A stretch of DNA of 64,000 bases from Cordylochernes scorpioides (GCA_030710605.1 CP092880.1:22102526-22166525), one strand, 5' to 3'. Shown: positions 32,895 to 44,895, numbered from the stretch's first letter. Numbers and translations: made by a program. The notes: generated by a model not told the origin, from the sequence alone.

Positions 32895-34575
32895 CAGTTT
32901 CTTTAACCATTAATAACCGTATTCTCGAGCTTTCTGTCATTTTAACCCTTCTGCAGGAGTACATAACATATAAATGTTGTTAAGATGCTAACTGATTTAT
33001 ATACAGTAAAACCCCGCTATAACGAACCCTGGATATAACGAACCTTCCCTTATAACGAACCCACGCCGATTCCCAATTCCATTCCATTGAAAATACCATC
33101 GTTATAACGAACTTTGCGATTTTTAGAATAACGAACTACCCCTATAACGAACCTATTTCGGGTCCCAAAATGATAAAATCTATTAAAAATACTATGCTTA
33201 TAACGAACTTAGAATTGTAATTTTAAAAAAAAATTAAAAAACAAAATTTTGAGCATGTTTAAAGCTCGCGGATCGCGATTTCAAAACAATAAATTTAGCG
33301 GCATTGTTTGTTTGATTTTTGCACTTTATTTTTGCTGTATGTTGTATAAATTTTTACACATTATACTTTTTATTAATTAGAATATCTTTGCATCCATTAA
33401 ATTTGAAATATAAAAAATGCAAATGGCTTCCAAAATGAAGAAAACAAAGGCATTTTAAAAACAAAAGCATTATTTCTTTAAAAAAAAAAAAAGGCCATTT
33501 TCAGAACTTTTCAAAGTGAAACAACATAGGCAAAATGTTAAGAACATATTAAAATAAGAGAATATAACTTTTCTATTATAAAAGATAAAATATAAAGTTA
33601 TTAAAAATTGTTACAAAGAGGAATCAACTTCAACTTTTGCCGCGATCGCGATCGTACGTTTTAGGGCTAAAAAAAAAAAAAAAGTCCAAATAAACGGTCC
33701 CGTGATGAAACAAAAATTATTTTTATGCCATTAACTATGGTGATTTTAAAGTCAGCAATGTTTTGCATGGCAGGTTAAAAAAAAAAAAACGAAATCTAGA
33801 CCTAGAAGAATATGGGGAAACATGAAATGGAAGAAAAACACTAACTTTATTTGAATGGTGCAATGCTTGGAAGAATGCTTTGAAACAACAAGGTATTAGA
33901 GCCATTTTTTCAAGTAAAAATTGTATTATATAATGTGATAATGATGTTTTAAAATCATTTCATATCTTTGAATATATATTTAATAAAACTTTGCCTAGGA
34001 TTTGTCTTGATTTTTAACTTAGAAATAGAGGTACATGTATGTTAATCATAAGAAGAACCTATTATCTAATGATTTCTATTATTATTCAGTATTAATATAA
34101 GGAAATTAGTCAATTAAGGGAATTAAAATAAAGTGACCACTATTAAGAGGCAGCCTCTACTTGTGTGTATGGCTGTTTTTTAATTATACAGTCTAAAATT
34201 TTTGAAAAGTAAAAAAAAATAGCCAAACCGTGGCTATAGTGAACCAAAAGCTCTGTCCCATTGGGGTTCACTATAGAGGGGTTTTACTGTATACACTTAA
34301 ACCTGTCTATAGCGCCCCTCTTGGGACTCACCAAAATAGGGTGCTATAGAGAGAGGGTGCTATAGACAGGTCACTTTTAATGTAAATTGCATCGTACTAC
34401 GTATTTAAAATCGAGCACTATAGAGAGGGAGGTGCTATTTAGAGGGGGCGTTATAGACAGGTTTAACTGTATATTTAAATCAGTTAGCATCTTAACAGTG
34501 TTTATATGTTATGTACTCCTGTTTGAAGGGCAGAGATGACGGAAAGCTCGAGAATATGTTTAATAAAGGTTAAAG
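32895..34575. mobile_element. Inverted pair carrying CTGTAGA-type motifs, with P4 and P2 in its loop
   Basis: The roughly 105-bp arms (32895-33000 and 34472-34575) share TTTCTTTAACC, ATTCTCGAGCTTTC, GGAGTACATAACATATAAA and GTTAAGATGCTAACTGATTT. Each holds the CTG..GA-hairpin-GAAAGC motif, on opposite strands. Two DNA transposons occupy the centre. Confidence 0.8.
33004..34289. mobile_element. P4 pogo/Tigger-like element, non-autonomous
   Basis: Starts CAGTAAAACCCCGCTATAACG, with repeated TATAACGAAC blocks, and ends inverted as CTATAGAGGGGTTTTACTG, with TA flanks. The 1.29-kb interior is AT-rich with no transposase frame. A diverged relative is at about 38765-39975. Confidence 0.8.
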
Positions 34576-34579
34576 AAAC

Positions 34580-35300
34580 TCATCTCATTTGTTTGATGAA
34601 ATTTTAACAAGGCTTAGAAGTGACTGTTGTTCTAGATCCATTCTTAGAACAAGATAATAATCTGGTTCTTAATATACATCTAGGCCACGTAGAAGGCTTG
34701 TAATTTATAGACCATTTCAATCCTGCTGACAAAGCAAGTGTACAAAATTTCTGACTTCTAGGTGGCCATTGTGATATAGATTGAGAATAGAATTTGTATA
34801 GTTCTTTTTAAATGAAGCTGTTTCTGTGACATAAAGAGTGGCCAGCATTCCATAAAAATGTGATTGGGAATGCACTAATTTCCATACTTATTTTAAATTT
34901 TTGTGATCAATTTTTTATATAATTCCTAACCATGTAAAAGTCTTACATTTTGTATACTCACTTAAAATAGTGATGAGACTGAAGTGGTAATCTAAGGCTC
35001 AGTTGGTTTAATTGGTGCAGTGCTCTATCCTGGTGGGCTATGGTCACTAAGGCCTGGTCCAATGCTGGACTCGTGGTCTGATTCAGGAAGGTCATTAGGT
35101 TTCTTGGTCTCATCAGGCCCATTGTAGGAGGGTCTGTAGCTGAAGCAGGACATGTTATAAACAATTACATCACTGTGTATTCTGATTGAGGGGCTAAAGA
35201 TAATAGGCATGTTATGTTGTGGAGAAACGGTGGTCAACGGTCAAATACAATTAATAACCACATTCTCTGTGGTGCTGTTTCTCTCTGATAAGTCTAAAAT
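34580..35300. other. No gene recognised
   Basis: No repeats matched elsewhere in the window. A moderately GC-rich patch at 34990-35160 has short minus-strand frames but no good splice pair. Confidence 0.4.
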
Positions 35301-35312
35301 ATATATATATAC

Positions 35313-35490
35313 AGTTAAACCTGTCTATAGCGCCCACTCTCGGGACTCACCAAAATAGGGTGCTATAGAGAGGGGGTGATATAGACAGGTCACTTTAAAT
35401 GTAAATCGAATCGTACTACGTATTTAAAATCGGGCGCTTTAGAGAGGGAGTTGCTATTTAGAGGGGTCGCTATAGACAGGTTTGACTGTA
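35313..35490. mobile_element. P2 MITE, complete
   Basis: CAGTTAAACCTGTCTATAGC to the inverted GCTATAGACAGGTTTGACTG, about 178 bp. Confidence 0.85.
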
Positions 35491-35514
35491 TATATAAATA
35501 AATAAAATAATAAT

Positions 35515-35665
35515 AAGTCACAATTTGGATTATAGATTATAAACACAAGGTAATAAGACCAATTACAAATAAAAAAATTTGTGTATGACGTTTCAGTAAC
35601 AATGCTGAAACGTCACACACAAATTTTTTATTGAGATATAGTCTTAATACCTTATGTAAATAAAA
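35515..35665. mobile_element. FB element lacking a full core
   Basis: CACAATTTGGATTATAGATT arm, then GACGTTTCAGTAACAATGCT and directly GAAACGTCACACAC. The second half of the hairpin is deleted. Confidence 0.65.
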
Positions 35666-36011
35666 AAAAATTAATAAACAAAAATAATTAGTTCCTCTGG
35701 TCATGTGTGCCAGCGGCTACTTATTGACACAAAATAATAACTTACAAAGCGAAAGTATTAAATATTAAACTTCTAGGTGACTTTGGTTATCATGTATAGA
35801 GTTAGTGACTTGCCCCTACTTAGGTTATCAAACCAATAATGACAGAATCTTCCTTTGGAAAATTTAAATTATGCATGACGCATGGCGCTGGTGTCAAAGC
35901 TGGCACTGTCAGAAAGTACTGTCAATATCTATGGTACATACATGCGCAAGCTATGGCCGCAATGCTGGTGAACACCACACCATCTTTAGCCATAAAGTTC
36001 ATATTTAGTTA

Positions 36012-36310
36012 ACATGATAAAGGACAATTTGGATTATAGATTATAAACACAAGGTAATAAGACCAAATAAATAAATAGTGTGTGACATTTCACAGCGTTG
36101 TTACCATCTTCAGACAAATGTACTGAATGAAAAAAAATTGGAGATGCTGGGTATCAATCCCAGTACCTCTCGAATGCTAAGCGAGCGCTCTACCTTCTGA
36201 GCTACATTCAGTACTTTTGTCTGAAGATGGTAACAACGCTGTTACCGAAACGTCACACACTATTTATTTATTTGGATTTGGTTTTATTACCTTGTGTATA
36301 TTTAGTTTAA
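36012..36310. mobile_element. FB element with a tRNA-like gene at its apex
   Basis: Left and right FB halves carry opposing cores. ATATTTAGTT occurs on both flanks (10-bp candidate duplication). The centre is the tRNA-like sequence at 36139-36211. Confidence 0.8.
36139..36211 (-). tRNA. tRNA-Ala(AGC) pseudogene
   Basis: The minus strand reads TAGCTCAGAAGGTAGAGC (D arm), GCTCGCTTAGCATTCGAG (anticodon AGC) and CTGGGATTGATACCCAG (T arm), then ATCTCCA, followed by a T run like a Pol III terminator. The 5' acceptor strand is CTGAATG, from the FB interior, and pairs poorly with CATCTCC. The anticodon stem has one mismatch. It is therefore probably non-functional. Confidence 0.75.
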
Positions 36311-36613
36311 AATTAACGAATGTTGTTGAATATTATTTGAGAAATGGTCAAATTATTGTGTGTTGGATTTATCATTGATCGAATTAAAGAAGTTAGACTT
36401 TATTTTGAAGTAAAAGCTCATGTGAATTATCCATATGGACCCTCTTCAATGAACCTGGATTTTATTCTTTTGTCTGATGATGCTGTTACCGAAACGTCAC
36501 ATACTATTAAATTATTTGGATTAGGTCTTATTTTCTTGTATTACCATATTGCTCTATTATCTTACTACAGATTGCTCTTATGTACTGAGGTATACAATGT
36601 GTTACTGTTGCAG

Positions 36614-36777
36614 GTTGTTCACCAAGCAATGAACCATTGCGGTTTGGACTGGAGGCCTTGCAACTCCCCTCTCCCTTTTGGAGACTTCTGCTGCTGCTGC
36701 CACAGGTTCAGCGACCTCCTTGCTGCCACCACTGTTGGAGTCCCTCGCAACTACACAATCTGCCGGCCACGAGAGGG
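36614..36777 (+). CDS. Candidate exon of unknown gene
   Basis: A pyrimidine-containing acceptor, TGTTACTGTTGCAG, and a strong donor, GAGGG/GTAAGTA, bound 164 GC-rich bases. Two frames are open; one ends with the natural-looking AATTVGVPRNYTICRPREG. It could be coding or a 5' untranslated exon. A link to the SLC41 gene 11.5 kb downstream is possible but unsupported. Confidence 0.35.
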
Positions 36778-36840
36778 GTAAGTACCTTCTTCTTGATGGT
36801 TAGGAATCAATTTTTGGAAAATATTGATGCTGTACAAGAG

Positions 36841-37180
36841 TCTTCTTCTTTCTTATCTCCACTCAATCATATTAGGGTATCAAGCTTGTAAAGTTGACAA
36901 CCATCATGACTGGGTGAAGTAGAATGCCTTTGTCATTAAGACTGCGAGCACTACTCAGATGAATTTAGTTCCAAAATAAATAGCCACTTCTGACATGAGG
37001 AACAGACGCCATGTGCAGCCGCTCCTAACAATGGAGTACAAACGCTGCTCATCCTGTATCCCTGGATTAGGAGCCCTTACAGGGTACTATCAGCCGGGCC
37101 AGCTGAGCCCAGGTTTTTTAGCGAGCTTGTTACTGCTCCCTCTCCTCCTTTTTCATCCGGGCTTGGGACCGGCAAAGGCG
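36841..37180 (-). mobile_element. Tail element
   Basis: CTTCTTTCTTATCTCCACTC through GAACAGACGCCATGTGCAGC to GGGCTTGGGACCGGCAAAGG. Confidence 0.65.
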
Positions 37181-37189
37181 GAGCATATA

Positions 37190-37740
37190 AAAGTAATTAA
37201 CAACTGAATTAGAAACATGAAATATATGCCTTTAGAAATTAATAAAATTCAATAAATAAACGCACATGTTTTAAAAACAAAGCAAATTTGTGATGCTAAA
37301 TAAAGTACAATTTGGAAGCCAAAAATCAACGATTGGAAAATTGAATTATTAAAAAATAAATATAACTATTAATATTTGGAGAATAAAAATAAGTTTTACT
37401 CTCATGAAGTAAAAAAAAAATAATGAAATTTTTGGTATATAGATCACCATGTATAATTAAGTATCTTTGGAGAAGATTGCTTAAAACTTTACAACTGAAA
37501 ACTCTGTTAGTGTATTATCTATATCCTGATTGTTGAATATATCAGTGAGAGGTTGCCTGCCCCACATATCCTTCCATGCAGAAGGAGGGAGGATGTGTTA
37601 AAATTACACCAGGAGGAAAGAAACACCACCACGTAAATATTTGCCAGTTGCCTTAGCACATTTAAACCCAATTCTGGGGAAGTCCTCAATGTTTGCCAAG
37701 ATACTTATTCAAATATTTCCCTAGAGATACATCTCTCCCT
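37190..37740. other. No gene recognised
   Basis: AT-rich; no repeat matched elsewhere in the window and no splice-supported frame. Confidence 0.4.
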
Positions 37741-37741
37741 T

Positions 37742-38110
37742 GTTGTTGTTTCTTATCCCCTTGTGTAAATATTACATGAATTCCATGAGTTCATGCTCCT
37801 CAAGCTGTTTTATGATAAGCACCCTGTATTGACTCATCCATTAATGAGCTCTACTCTTCCCCGGCAGACACCATCAAAAGTCTCAAGCTTCACAAGCTTG
37901 ATACCTTAATATGATTGAGTGGAGATAAGAAAGAAGATGATAAGCACCAGCCTCTCCCAAAGTTCTTGTTTAGTGCATCTAATGCAAGCCAAAATGTGTT
38001 GTGGAGCTGCAGTGCTAAGCTACATTTTGGGCAAGTGGGGTAGATTTTGTTATTATTTTCTATCTTCACAATGGCTTAAGATGGCCTGTTCTAAATCTTG
38101 TTAGTGTTGT
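37742..38110. mobile_element. GTTGTT-ended retroelement-like repeat
   Basis: TTGTTGTTTCTTATCCCCTTGTG start, then CACGAATTCC-like and TTTAGTGCATCTAATGCAAGCC blocks. It is interrupted by a tail-element scrap at about 37820-37935. Relatives are at 60048-60500 and 60660-60780, with the fullest at 60935-61195. Confidence 0.5.
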
Positions 38111-38424
38111 TTGATGCTGTGTATTTGCCTTTCCTTTAATTGTGCATCAGAATGATTGTACTGTGCATCACCCCAGTAAAAAAAGACTTTACCAGTGGTG
38201 ATAATGAATGAACCACAACACCATTTCTGGAAAATTCAGACAAAAAACCAACTTGTATACCATGATTTTGGGCTATGGCCCTCAACAGTACAGGGGTGGT
38301 TTCAATTTCTTAACATTCTATGAGAGGGGGTTCTGAAATAAGTCTTATTGAAATATGTATTCACAATTACAATGATTGAATCTATTGTGTGGATTTGACT
38401 CCCAAAGAAAACCTTTTTAGAATT

Positions 38425-38736
38425 AGAAAGGGGGTCAGTGGAAGGATGGTCTAAATCGTTGGTTTTCGACCGTTACGACCCGGGTTCGATTCCCGTATTG
38501 GGCACTTTTTTATGTTTAAAATAAAAATGCTTCAATGGCCCCCGATTCTTGGAAAAGTCCAACCCCACCAGTGAGTGCAAGTAACTAAACGGGGCTCTGA
38601 CACATTTGTAAGTGCAAAGTCGAATTGCTTTTCACATGTGTAGACATGTGGTGCACTTACGGTAAAAGCAGTCGCCTACTTCTACCCACCATGATTATCA
38701 TGGCCTGTACCACGTGTACTAGGGATAAGCAAAAAA
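38425..38736 (+). mobile_element. tRNA-derived SINE with 16-bp flanking duplication
   Basis: Head GGGGGTCAGTGGAAGGATGG, B box GGGTTCGATTCCC. AACCTTTTTAGAATTA occurs on both sides, defining the ends. Confidence 0.93.
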
Positions 38737-38764
38737 AAGAACCTTTTTAGAATTAAAAGAAAGA

Positions 38765-39975
38765 AAACTGTAAAAACCTCATTAAAACTAACCAGGGATA
38801 TAGTGAACCTTTCCTTTAAATAAACCTAATTAAAACTATTCTATGCATTCTACTCTTAATACCATTCTATTGAAACTCTGAGAGAAGAATTACAAAAACA
38901 ATAATAAGACTCAGAATGAAACACTACAAAGGAATGACACAGATGGCACAAGAACCTACAGGTCAATTGTCCTGGTGTGTAACTAACACCTACCCACATA
39001 TTTTCATGCCCAGCAATGGCCGCGGCCTTGCAGAAAATTGACATTGACCCAGAGCAGCAGCTTTACACACCCAAGATAGAGGACATTGCTGCTGCTGTGA
39101 TAGAGATTTATGGGGACATCTGAGGCTCTTCAATGGATACAACAACAAAAACAGAAAATTGACATGGACCCAGAGCAGCAGCTTTACACACTTGAGATAG
39201 AGAACATTGCTGTGATAGAGATGCATGGAGACACCTGAGGCTTTTTCATTGGACACGACAACAACAACAGAAAATTGACATGGACCCAGAGCAGCAGCTT
39301 TACACACCCAAGATAGAGGACATTGCAATTGCTGGAATAGAGATGTATGGAGACATCTGAGGCTCTTCATTGGACACAACAACAACAACAACAGAAAATT
39401 GACATAGACTCAGAGCAGCAGTTTTACACTCCCAAGATAGAGGACATTGCAATTGCTGGAATAGATATGTATGGAGACATCTGAGGCTCTTCATTGGACA
39501 CAACAACAACACTGAAAATAACATTGTTATAATGAACTTTGAGAATTAAAAAAAAAAAAAGAAAAATCCCTTCATAATGAAGTTAATTTTCAGAATTTAA
39601 AAATAATAAATTAACAATTAAAATACTAGACTTATAACAAATTTAGAATTTTAACTTAATTAGTTTTTAAAATAGCAAAATATTTAGCATGTTTCAGCTC
39701 ACAATTTTGTGATTGTTTGTCGATATTTATTTGCAGTATATTTTTGTGGCCATTTTGATATTCAGCATTAATGTATGGAAATAGGCCAATTTTTCGAATT
39801 AAAGCAAAAACTGCCATATTATTGAGGAAGGTAGCCTCTTTACTGTGTGTAACTATCTTTTAATTATACAAGATAAAATTTTGAAATGTTAAGAAAAGAT
39901 AGGCAAAACCCATGGTTATAGTGAACCAAAAGGTCAACCCCATGGAGTTCACTATAGAGGGTTTTTATTGCATAT
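38765..39975. mobile_element. Diverged P4 element with nested array
   Basis: AAAAACCTCATTAAAACTAA start and GTTCACTATAGAGGGTTTTT end resemble P4. GGTTATAGTGAACCAAAAG is shared. A CAA-tail array occupies 39039-39515. Confidence 0.6.
39039..39515. repeat. Four-copy CAA-tail array (112-125 bp)
   Basis: Units start CAGAAAATTGACATNGACYC near 39039, 39151, 39267 and 39390, and end GGACACAACAACAACA with varying CAA counts. Related two-unit arrays are at 45725-45915 and single units at 2570-2640 and 3130-3222. Confidence 0.88.
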
Positions 39976-40023
39976 TGTTGAATTTGGTACAATTTGGATT
40001 ATAGATTAGAAACACAAGTTAAT

Positions 40024-40190
40024 ACAGTAGAACCTCCCTTTAGCAGACACCCCTCCACAAAGGACAGTTTTCATTTGCAAAATTACCATTTTTACTATTT
40101 AGCTACTCTCTGGTAAGAGGACACCTCTCCCTAAAGGACACTTTGGTTCTGCAATTAGGTTTTGTCCTTTACAGGAAGGTTCTACTGTAA
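40024..40190. mobile_element. P1 MITE, complete
   Basis: CAGTAGAACCTCCCTTTAGC to GGAAGGTTCTACTGTA. Confidence 0.8.
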
Positions 40191-40274
40191 GACAAAATCC
40201 TATTTATTAATTAAATGTTGGATGTAATAGAATTAAAAAAATTGATATTGAAAGGATTCATAAATACAACTCTG

Positions 40275-40970
40275 AAATAAGGGGGTTGGTGGAAGAGTGG
40301 TCTAAACTTGGTTTTCAACCGCTACGACCTGGGATCGAATCCCGCATTAGGCACTTTTTTTCTAATTAAAAAAAAAAAAAATGCTCCAATGGCCCCCGAT
40401 TCTTGCAAAAATCCAACCCCACCAGCGAGTGCAAGTAAAACTAAACGGTGCTCTGGCACATTTGTAAGTGCAAAGTCAAACTGCTCTTCACATGTGGTGC
40501 ACATACAGTAAGAGCACTCACCAACTTCTAGCCACCATGATTATCATGGCCTGTACTATGTGTACTAGGGATAATTAAAAAAAAAAAAAAAATGCTCCAA
40601 TGGCCCCCGATTCTTGCAAAAATCCAACCCCACCAGCGAGTGCAAGTAAAACTAAACGGTGCTCTGGCACATTTGTAAGTGCAAAGTCAAACTGCTCTTC
40701 ACATGTGGTGCACATACAGTAAGAGCACTCACCAACTTCTAGCCACCATGATTATCATGGCCTGTACTATGTGTACTAGGGATAATTAAAAAAAAAAAAA
40801 ATGCTCCAATGGCCCCCGATTCTTGCAAAAATCCAACCCCACCAGTGAGTGCAAGTAAACAAATGGTGCTCTGGCACATTTGTAAGTGCAAAAGTCAAAC
40901 TGCTTTTCACATGTATAGACATGTGGTGCACTTACAGTAAAAGCAGTCACCAACTTCTATCCACCATGAT
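40275..40970 (+). mobile_element. SINE with body triplicated in tandem
   Basis: One tRNA head (GGGGGTTGGTGGAAGAGTGG, then a damaged B box) is followed by three head-to-tail copies of the body, each from TGCTCCAATGGCCCCCG to GGATAATTAAAAA. The third copy is interrupted at its end by an FB element. Confidence 0.9.
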
Positions 40971-41152
40971 AAAGCACAATTTGGAATATAGATTATAATA
41001 AAAGAAAACAAGACTTAATCCAAATAATTTATTAGTGTGTGACGTTTCGGAAACAGATAGATTTTATTCTTTTGTCTGATGATGGTGACAATGTTGTTGC
41101 TGAAACGTCACACACTAATAAATTATTTGGATTAGGTCTTATTTTCTTTTAT
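40970..41152. mobile_element. FB element inserted in SINE, with 13-16 bp duplication
   Basis: GATAAAGCACAATTTGGAAT arm to the inverted ATTAGGTCTTATTTTC end. TTCTATCCACCATGAT is present on both sides, and the remaining SINE end follows at 41155. Confidence 0.85.
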
Positions 41153-41498
41153 TCTATCCACCATGATTATCATGGCCTGTACCACGTGTGGATAATTTAA
41201 AAAAAAAAGACAACTCTGAAATAAAGAGACAAAAATACCCATAATTGACCTTTGTACCATTATCTGGTTTAAAATCTTCCCATCCTAAAAGATCTAAATT
41301 AGGATATAAAGTAGTACCGAGCATCCTCAGAGAATGAATGGAAACCCGGCAGCCATCTTGTCCATGCCTCCATAAAGTGCTCTGCTGACAGATCTTAATC
41401 CCTAAATTTACAGCCCTTCTTTTGTCCTTACCCAATTACTACAGCATCCATAAAGGCTGAGGGAAATTGCGACTACTCCCACGCAGGTAAGATGGGCT

Positions 41499-42040
41499 GG
41501 TTTGTCCTCATTGTCTTGTAGATCTACTACTGGTGTGGGAGTCTATATTGAAGTAGTCTCAATTGTTAACCCAAGTTGGAAATGTAGTCATATCCATTCT
41601 ATCTCCAACAGTTTTGAATTTGAGCCAAATTGGGTTAAGTATGTTTATCAGAGAGAGAGACTGTACAGTTTGGCTGGTTGTCTCCATTGTCTTTGTAGAT
41701 TTAGTTAACAAGTTGGTATTGGAGACTCTATTTGAAGTAATCTCAATTGTTAAACAAAGTTGAACCATATCCCTTCTATCTAACAGTTTTGAAATTGGGC
41801 CAAATTAGGTTAAGTATGCCACATGTCTATCAGAGAGTATACTGTATAGTGTTTGGTGGCTGTTTGTCTCCATTGTCTTTATAGATCTAATACTTAGCAA
41901 GTTGTGTGTGAGAGACTGTGAAGTAATCTCAATTGTTAACCCAAGTTGGAAATGTAGCCATATCCCTTCTATCCAACAGTTTTGAAATTGGGCCAAATTA
42001 AGTATGCCACATGTGCATCAGAGAGTAGACTACACAGTTT
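41499..42040. repeat. Three-copy 182-bp tandem repeat
   Basis: Units at about 41499, 41672 and 41854 share GTCTCCATTGTCTT, AATCTCAATTGTTAA, CAACAGTTTTGAAATTGGGCC and ATCAGAGAGTA. No coding content and no copies elsewhere in the window. Confidence 0.85.
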
Positions 42041-42493
42041 GGCTGACTTTTATAAAGTGCCAATTTTGTGGTAAGTCAGACATGTGGGAAATATATGGTG
42101 GGACTAATTTTTATTGTATATATATATGTTATAAATAAAGATGAGATTTCTGTTGTTTTGAGATTAATTGAGGATTATGCTATGGTAATGCAGTCGTGGT
42201 TAAAATCTTGAAAGAATAATAAAAAAATAAATTTGATCAGAAATTGCTTTAATTGGGCTAAAGGAATATATAAAAAACATGGTTTGATAAAAGTGCTGCC
42301 TGGCTTAAGGCGAGTAAACAAGGAAAACAAAAGATTATTTACATAATGTACAAAGTTTTGAGCCGGCCATTGGGATAAAACAATAACGAGTTTTTATATG
42401 CAAAGCGTGACCTCTGGTGGTCGCTTTAGCAGAGTATTTGGATCTATGAAATATAATTTTAAATAGAATAATATTTTAATATAACATATATAC

Positions 42494-42668
42494 AGTAAAA
42501 CCTCCCTGTAAAGGACACCAAGTTTCAGAACCAAAGTGTACTTTAGGGAGAGGTGTCTTCTTACCGGAGAGCTGCAAAATAGTAAAAATGGTCATTTTGT
42601 CAATGAAAACTGTCCTTTATAGAGAGATGTCCTTTAGCCAGAGTGTCCTCTCATGGAGGTTCTACTGT
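42494..42668. mobile_element. P1 MITE, complete
   Basis: CAGTAAAACCTCCCTGTAAA to CATGGAGGTTCTACTGTA, about 175 bp. Confidence 0.8.
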
Positions 42669-42907
42669 ACATCTCTAGAGGAGATCTGTGTAGTACTTCT
42701 GTGGAACACAAATCTCTTTAATTTTGCCTTTAAATAAAATAAATACATAAATTTAACTTTATAAATGTACATTTGGACTGGCCATTTGTTTTAGTCTATT
42801 TTACTATAGAAGAGGAAACTCTTTTATTGCCATAATTTATGGTTGCTAAATGATTATGTATATTTTTTGTTGATTGAACACAAATGTTGAAAATATTATT
42901 CAACAAA

Positions 42908-43870
42908 CATGATAAGACACAATTTGGATTATAGATTAGAATTACAAGGTAATAAAACCAAATAAAGAATGTGTGAGGTTTCTGTAACAGCATTGTTACT
43001 ATCAACAGATAGAAGGCTGAATGAGAATTGGCATTGTATTGTACAGGAAGAGTTCACTCTGAACTAAAGACAGTACATGCAAACAGACAACCCAAAATAA
43101 AAATATTAAAATTTTAATGGCATCAATTGACAAACACCTTAGATAGAAGATAGCAAGAATAAATCAATTTAACTTATTTATATTGCTCTCATCTGATAAG
43201 GTACAATTTGGAATATAGATTAGAAACCTAAGGTATCAAGACTAAATCCAAATATATAGGGTAGACAGTTATGGTAAGTGTTGTTGCCATCTACAGACAA
43301 AAGTACTGAATGAGAATTGGCATTGTAAGTACAGTACAAGTTTCTAAATTCACTCTGAACTAAAGACAGTACGTGCAAGCAGACAATCTAAAAAATCATT
43401 AAAAATTTAATGGCATTAAGTGGTGAATACCTTAGATGGAAAAGATAGAAAGACCAAATTGGACATTATATAGTTACCATCTGATAAGGTACAATTTGGA
43501 ATATAGATTAGAAACCTAAGGTAACAAGACTAAATCCAAATAAATAGGGTAGACAGTTATGGTAACAGTGTTGTTACCATCTACAGACAAAAGTACAGAA
43601 TGACATACAAGAAGAGTTCACTCTGAACTAAAGACAGTATATGCAATCAGATAACCCTAAAATAATAATTAAAATTTTAATGGCATCAAGTGGAAAACAC
43701 CTTAGATTGAAAAGATAGCAAGACCAAATTGGACATTATATAGTTTCCATCTGATAAGATACAAATTGGATTATAGATTAGAAACCTAAGGTAACAAAAC
43801 CAAATAAATAGGGTGGGCAATTATGGTAACAGTGTTGTTATCATCATTAGACACTATTGAAGTTCAATTC
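42908..43870. repeat. Tandem array of FB arm plus unique spacer (about 280 bp, 3.4 copies)
   Basis: Units start near 42908, 43196, 43484 and 43749 with GATAAGRTACAATTTGGA. They carry a decayed FB half (TTATGGTAACAGTGTTGTTACC) and then a roughly 170-bp spacer with TTCACTCTGAACTAAAGACAG. Confidence 0.85.
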
Positions 43871-44585
43871 ATTTTGTAAATACATTCTAAACTTTCTACA
43901 AAATCTGGATCTCTAATGTTTTCATGCGTTGAATAATGTAAATAACTTAAGTAAATAAACTTTTATCCTTGTTTGGCGCAAGTACCTTGCGGGATATAGC
44001 GTTTTGGAAATAAAATAATTGATATTGATTGATATTAGACACTATTTGGATTTGTTCTTGTCATCTTTGGATGTTACCATCTAAGAATCAAGTACATTTT
44101 GGGATAAATAACCTTGATAGCAGGGATTCAATCAATCATCCTACATCCACATATTTTAAGACCTTTCAACAGGTGCAGAGTAATTAAAAGGTTCCATCTC
44201 AATTCTGTAGATCATTTTTTGGTTGGAAGTTTTTTCAGAAACAATACACCCACATCAACCAATGATTTAGTTTATTATGATGGCATAGCGCGCCATCTGT
44301 TATGAATATTTGAAACTATCATAGATGATGAGCCAGGCCCTCCCTTTAATTTTTCCATTGCAGTAAGGGGCCAGTAGAAATTGTTTAATTTTCAAAAGAA
44401 TTATACGCGTCTATAATAGTTTCGTAATAATTTATTTAACACCTGATGTTTCAGTGACCTGCTGTCATTCTCCTCAGGGGCCAGTATCATCTTAAGGTTA
44501 CTTTAAGACAAATCTTTGTCTAAATAGTATTATTGTCTAACAACAAGATATCTGTTCTGTGTGTGATAATCTGTTTTGCTTTTTT
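43871..44585. other. No gene recognised; one hammerhead-like scrap
   Basis: At about 44450-44480 the minus strand reads CTGAGGA-hairpin (TGAC/GTCA)-CTGAAAC. A hairpin-family end (GATGAGCCAGGCCCTCC) is near 44330. Confidence 0.35.
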
Positions 44586-44589
44586 TTTT

Positions 44590-44895
44590 GCTTATCCCTA
44601 GTACACGTGGTACAGGCCATGATAATCATGGTGGATAGAAGTAGGCGACTGCTTTTACTGTAAGTACACCACATGTCTACACATGTGAAAAGCAGTTCGA
44701 CTTTGCACTTACAAATGTGCCAGAGCCCTGTTTGGTTACTTGCACTCGCTGGTGGGGTTGGATTTTTGCAAGAATCGGGGGCTATTGGAGCTTTTTTTTT
44801 TTTTTTTTCGTCAGAAAAAAGTGCTCAATGCGGGAATCGAACCCGGGTCGTAGTGACCGAAAACCAACAGTTTAGACCATCCTTCCATTGACCCC
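44590..44895 (-). mobile_element. tRNA-derived SINE
   Basis: Complete family structure on the minus strand; TGTGATAATCT duplicated at both ends. Confidence 0.9.

Noticed and set aside
38990-39524. Long cysteine- and serine-rich minus-strand frame with internal repeats
   Set aside because: It is produced by the four-copy CAA-tail array; the repeats are DNA repeats, not a protein family.
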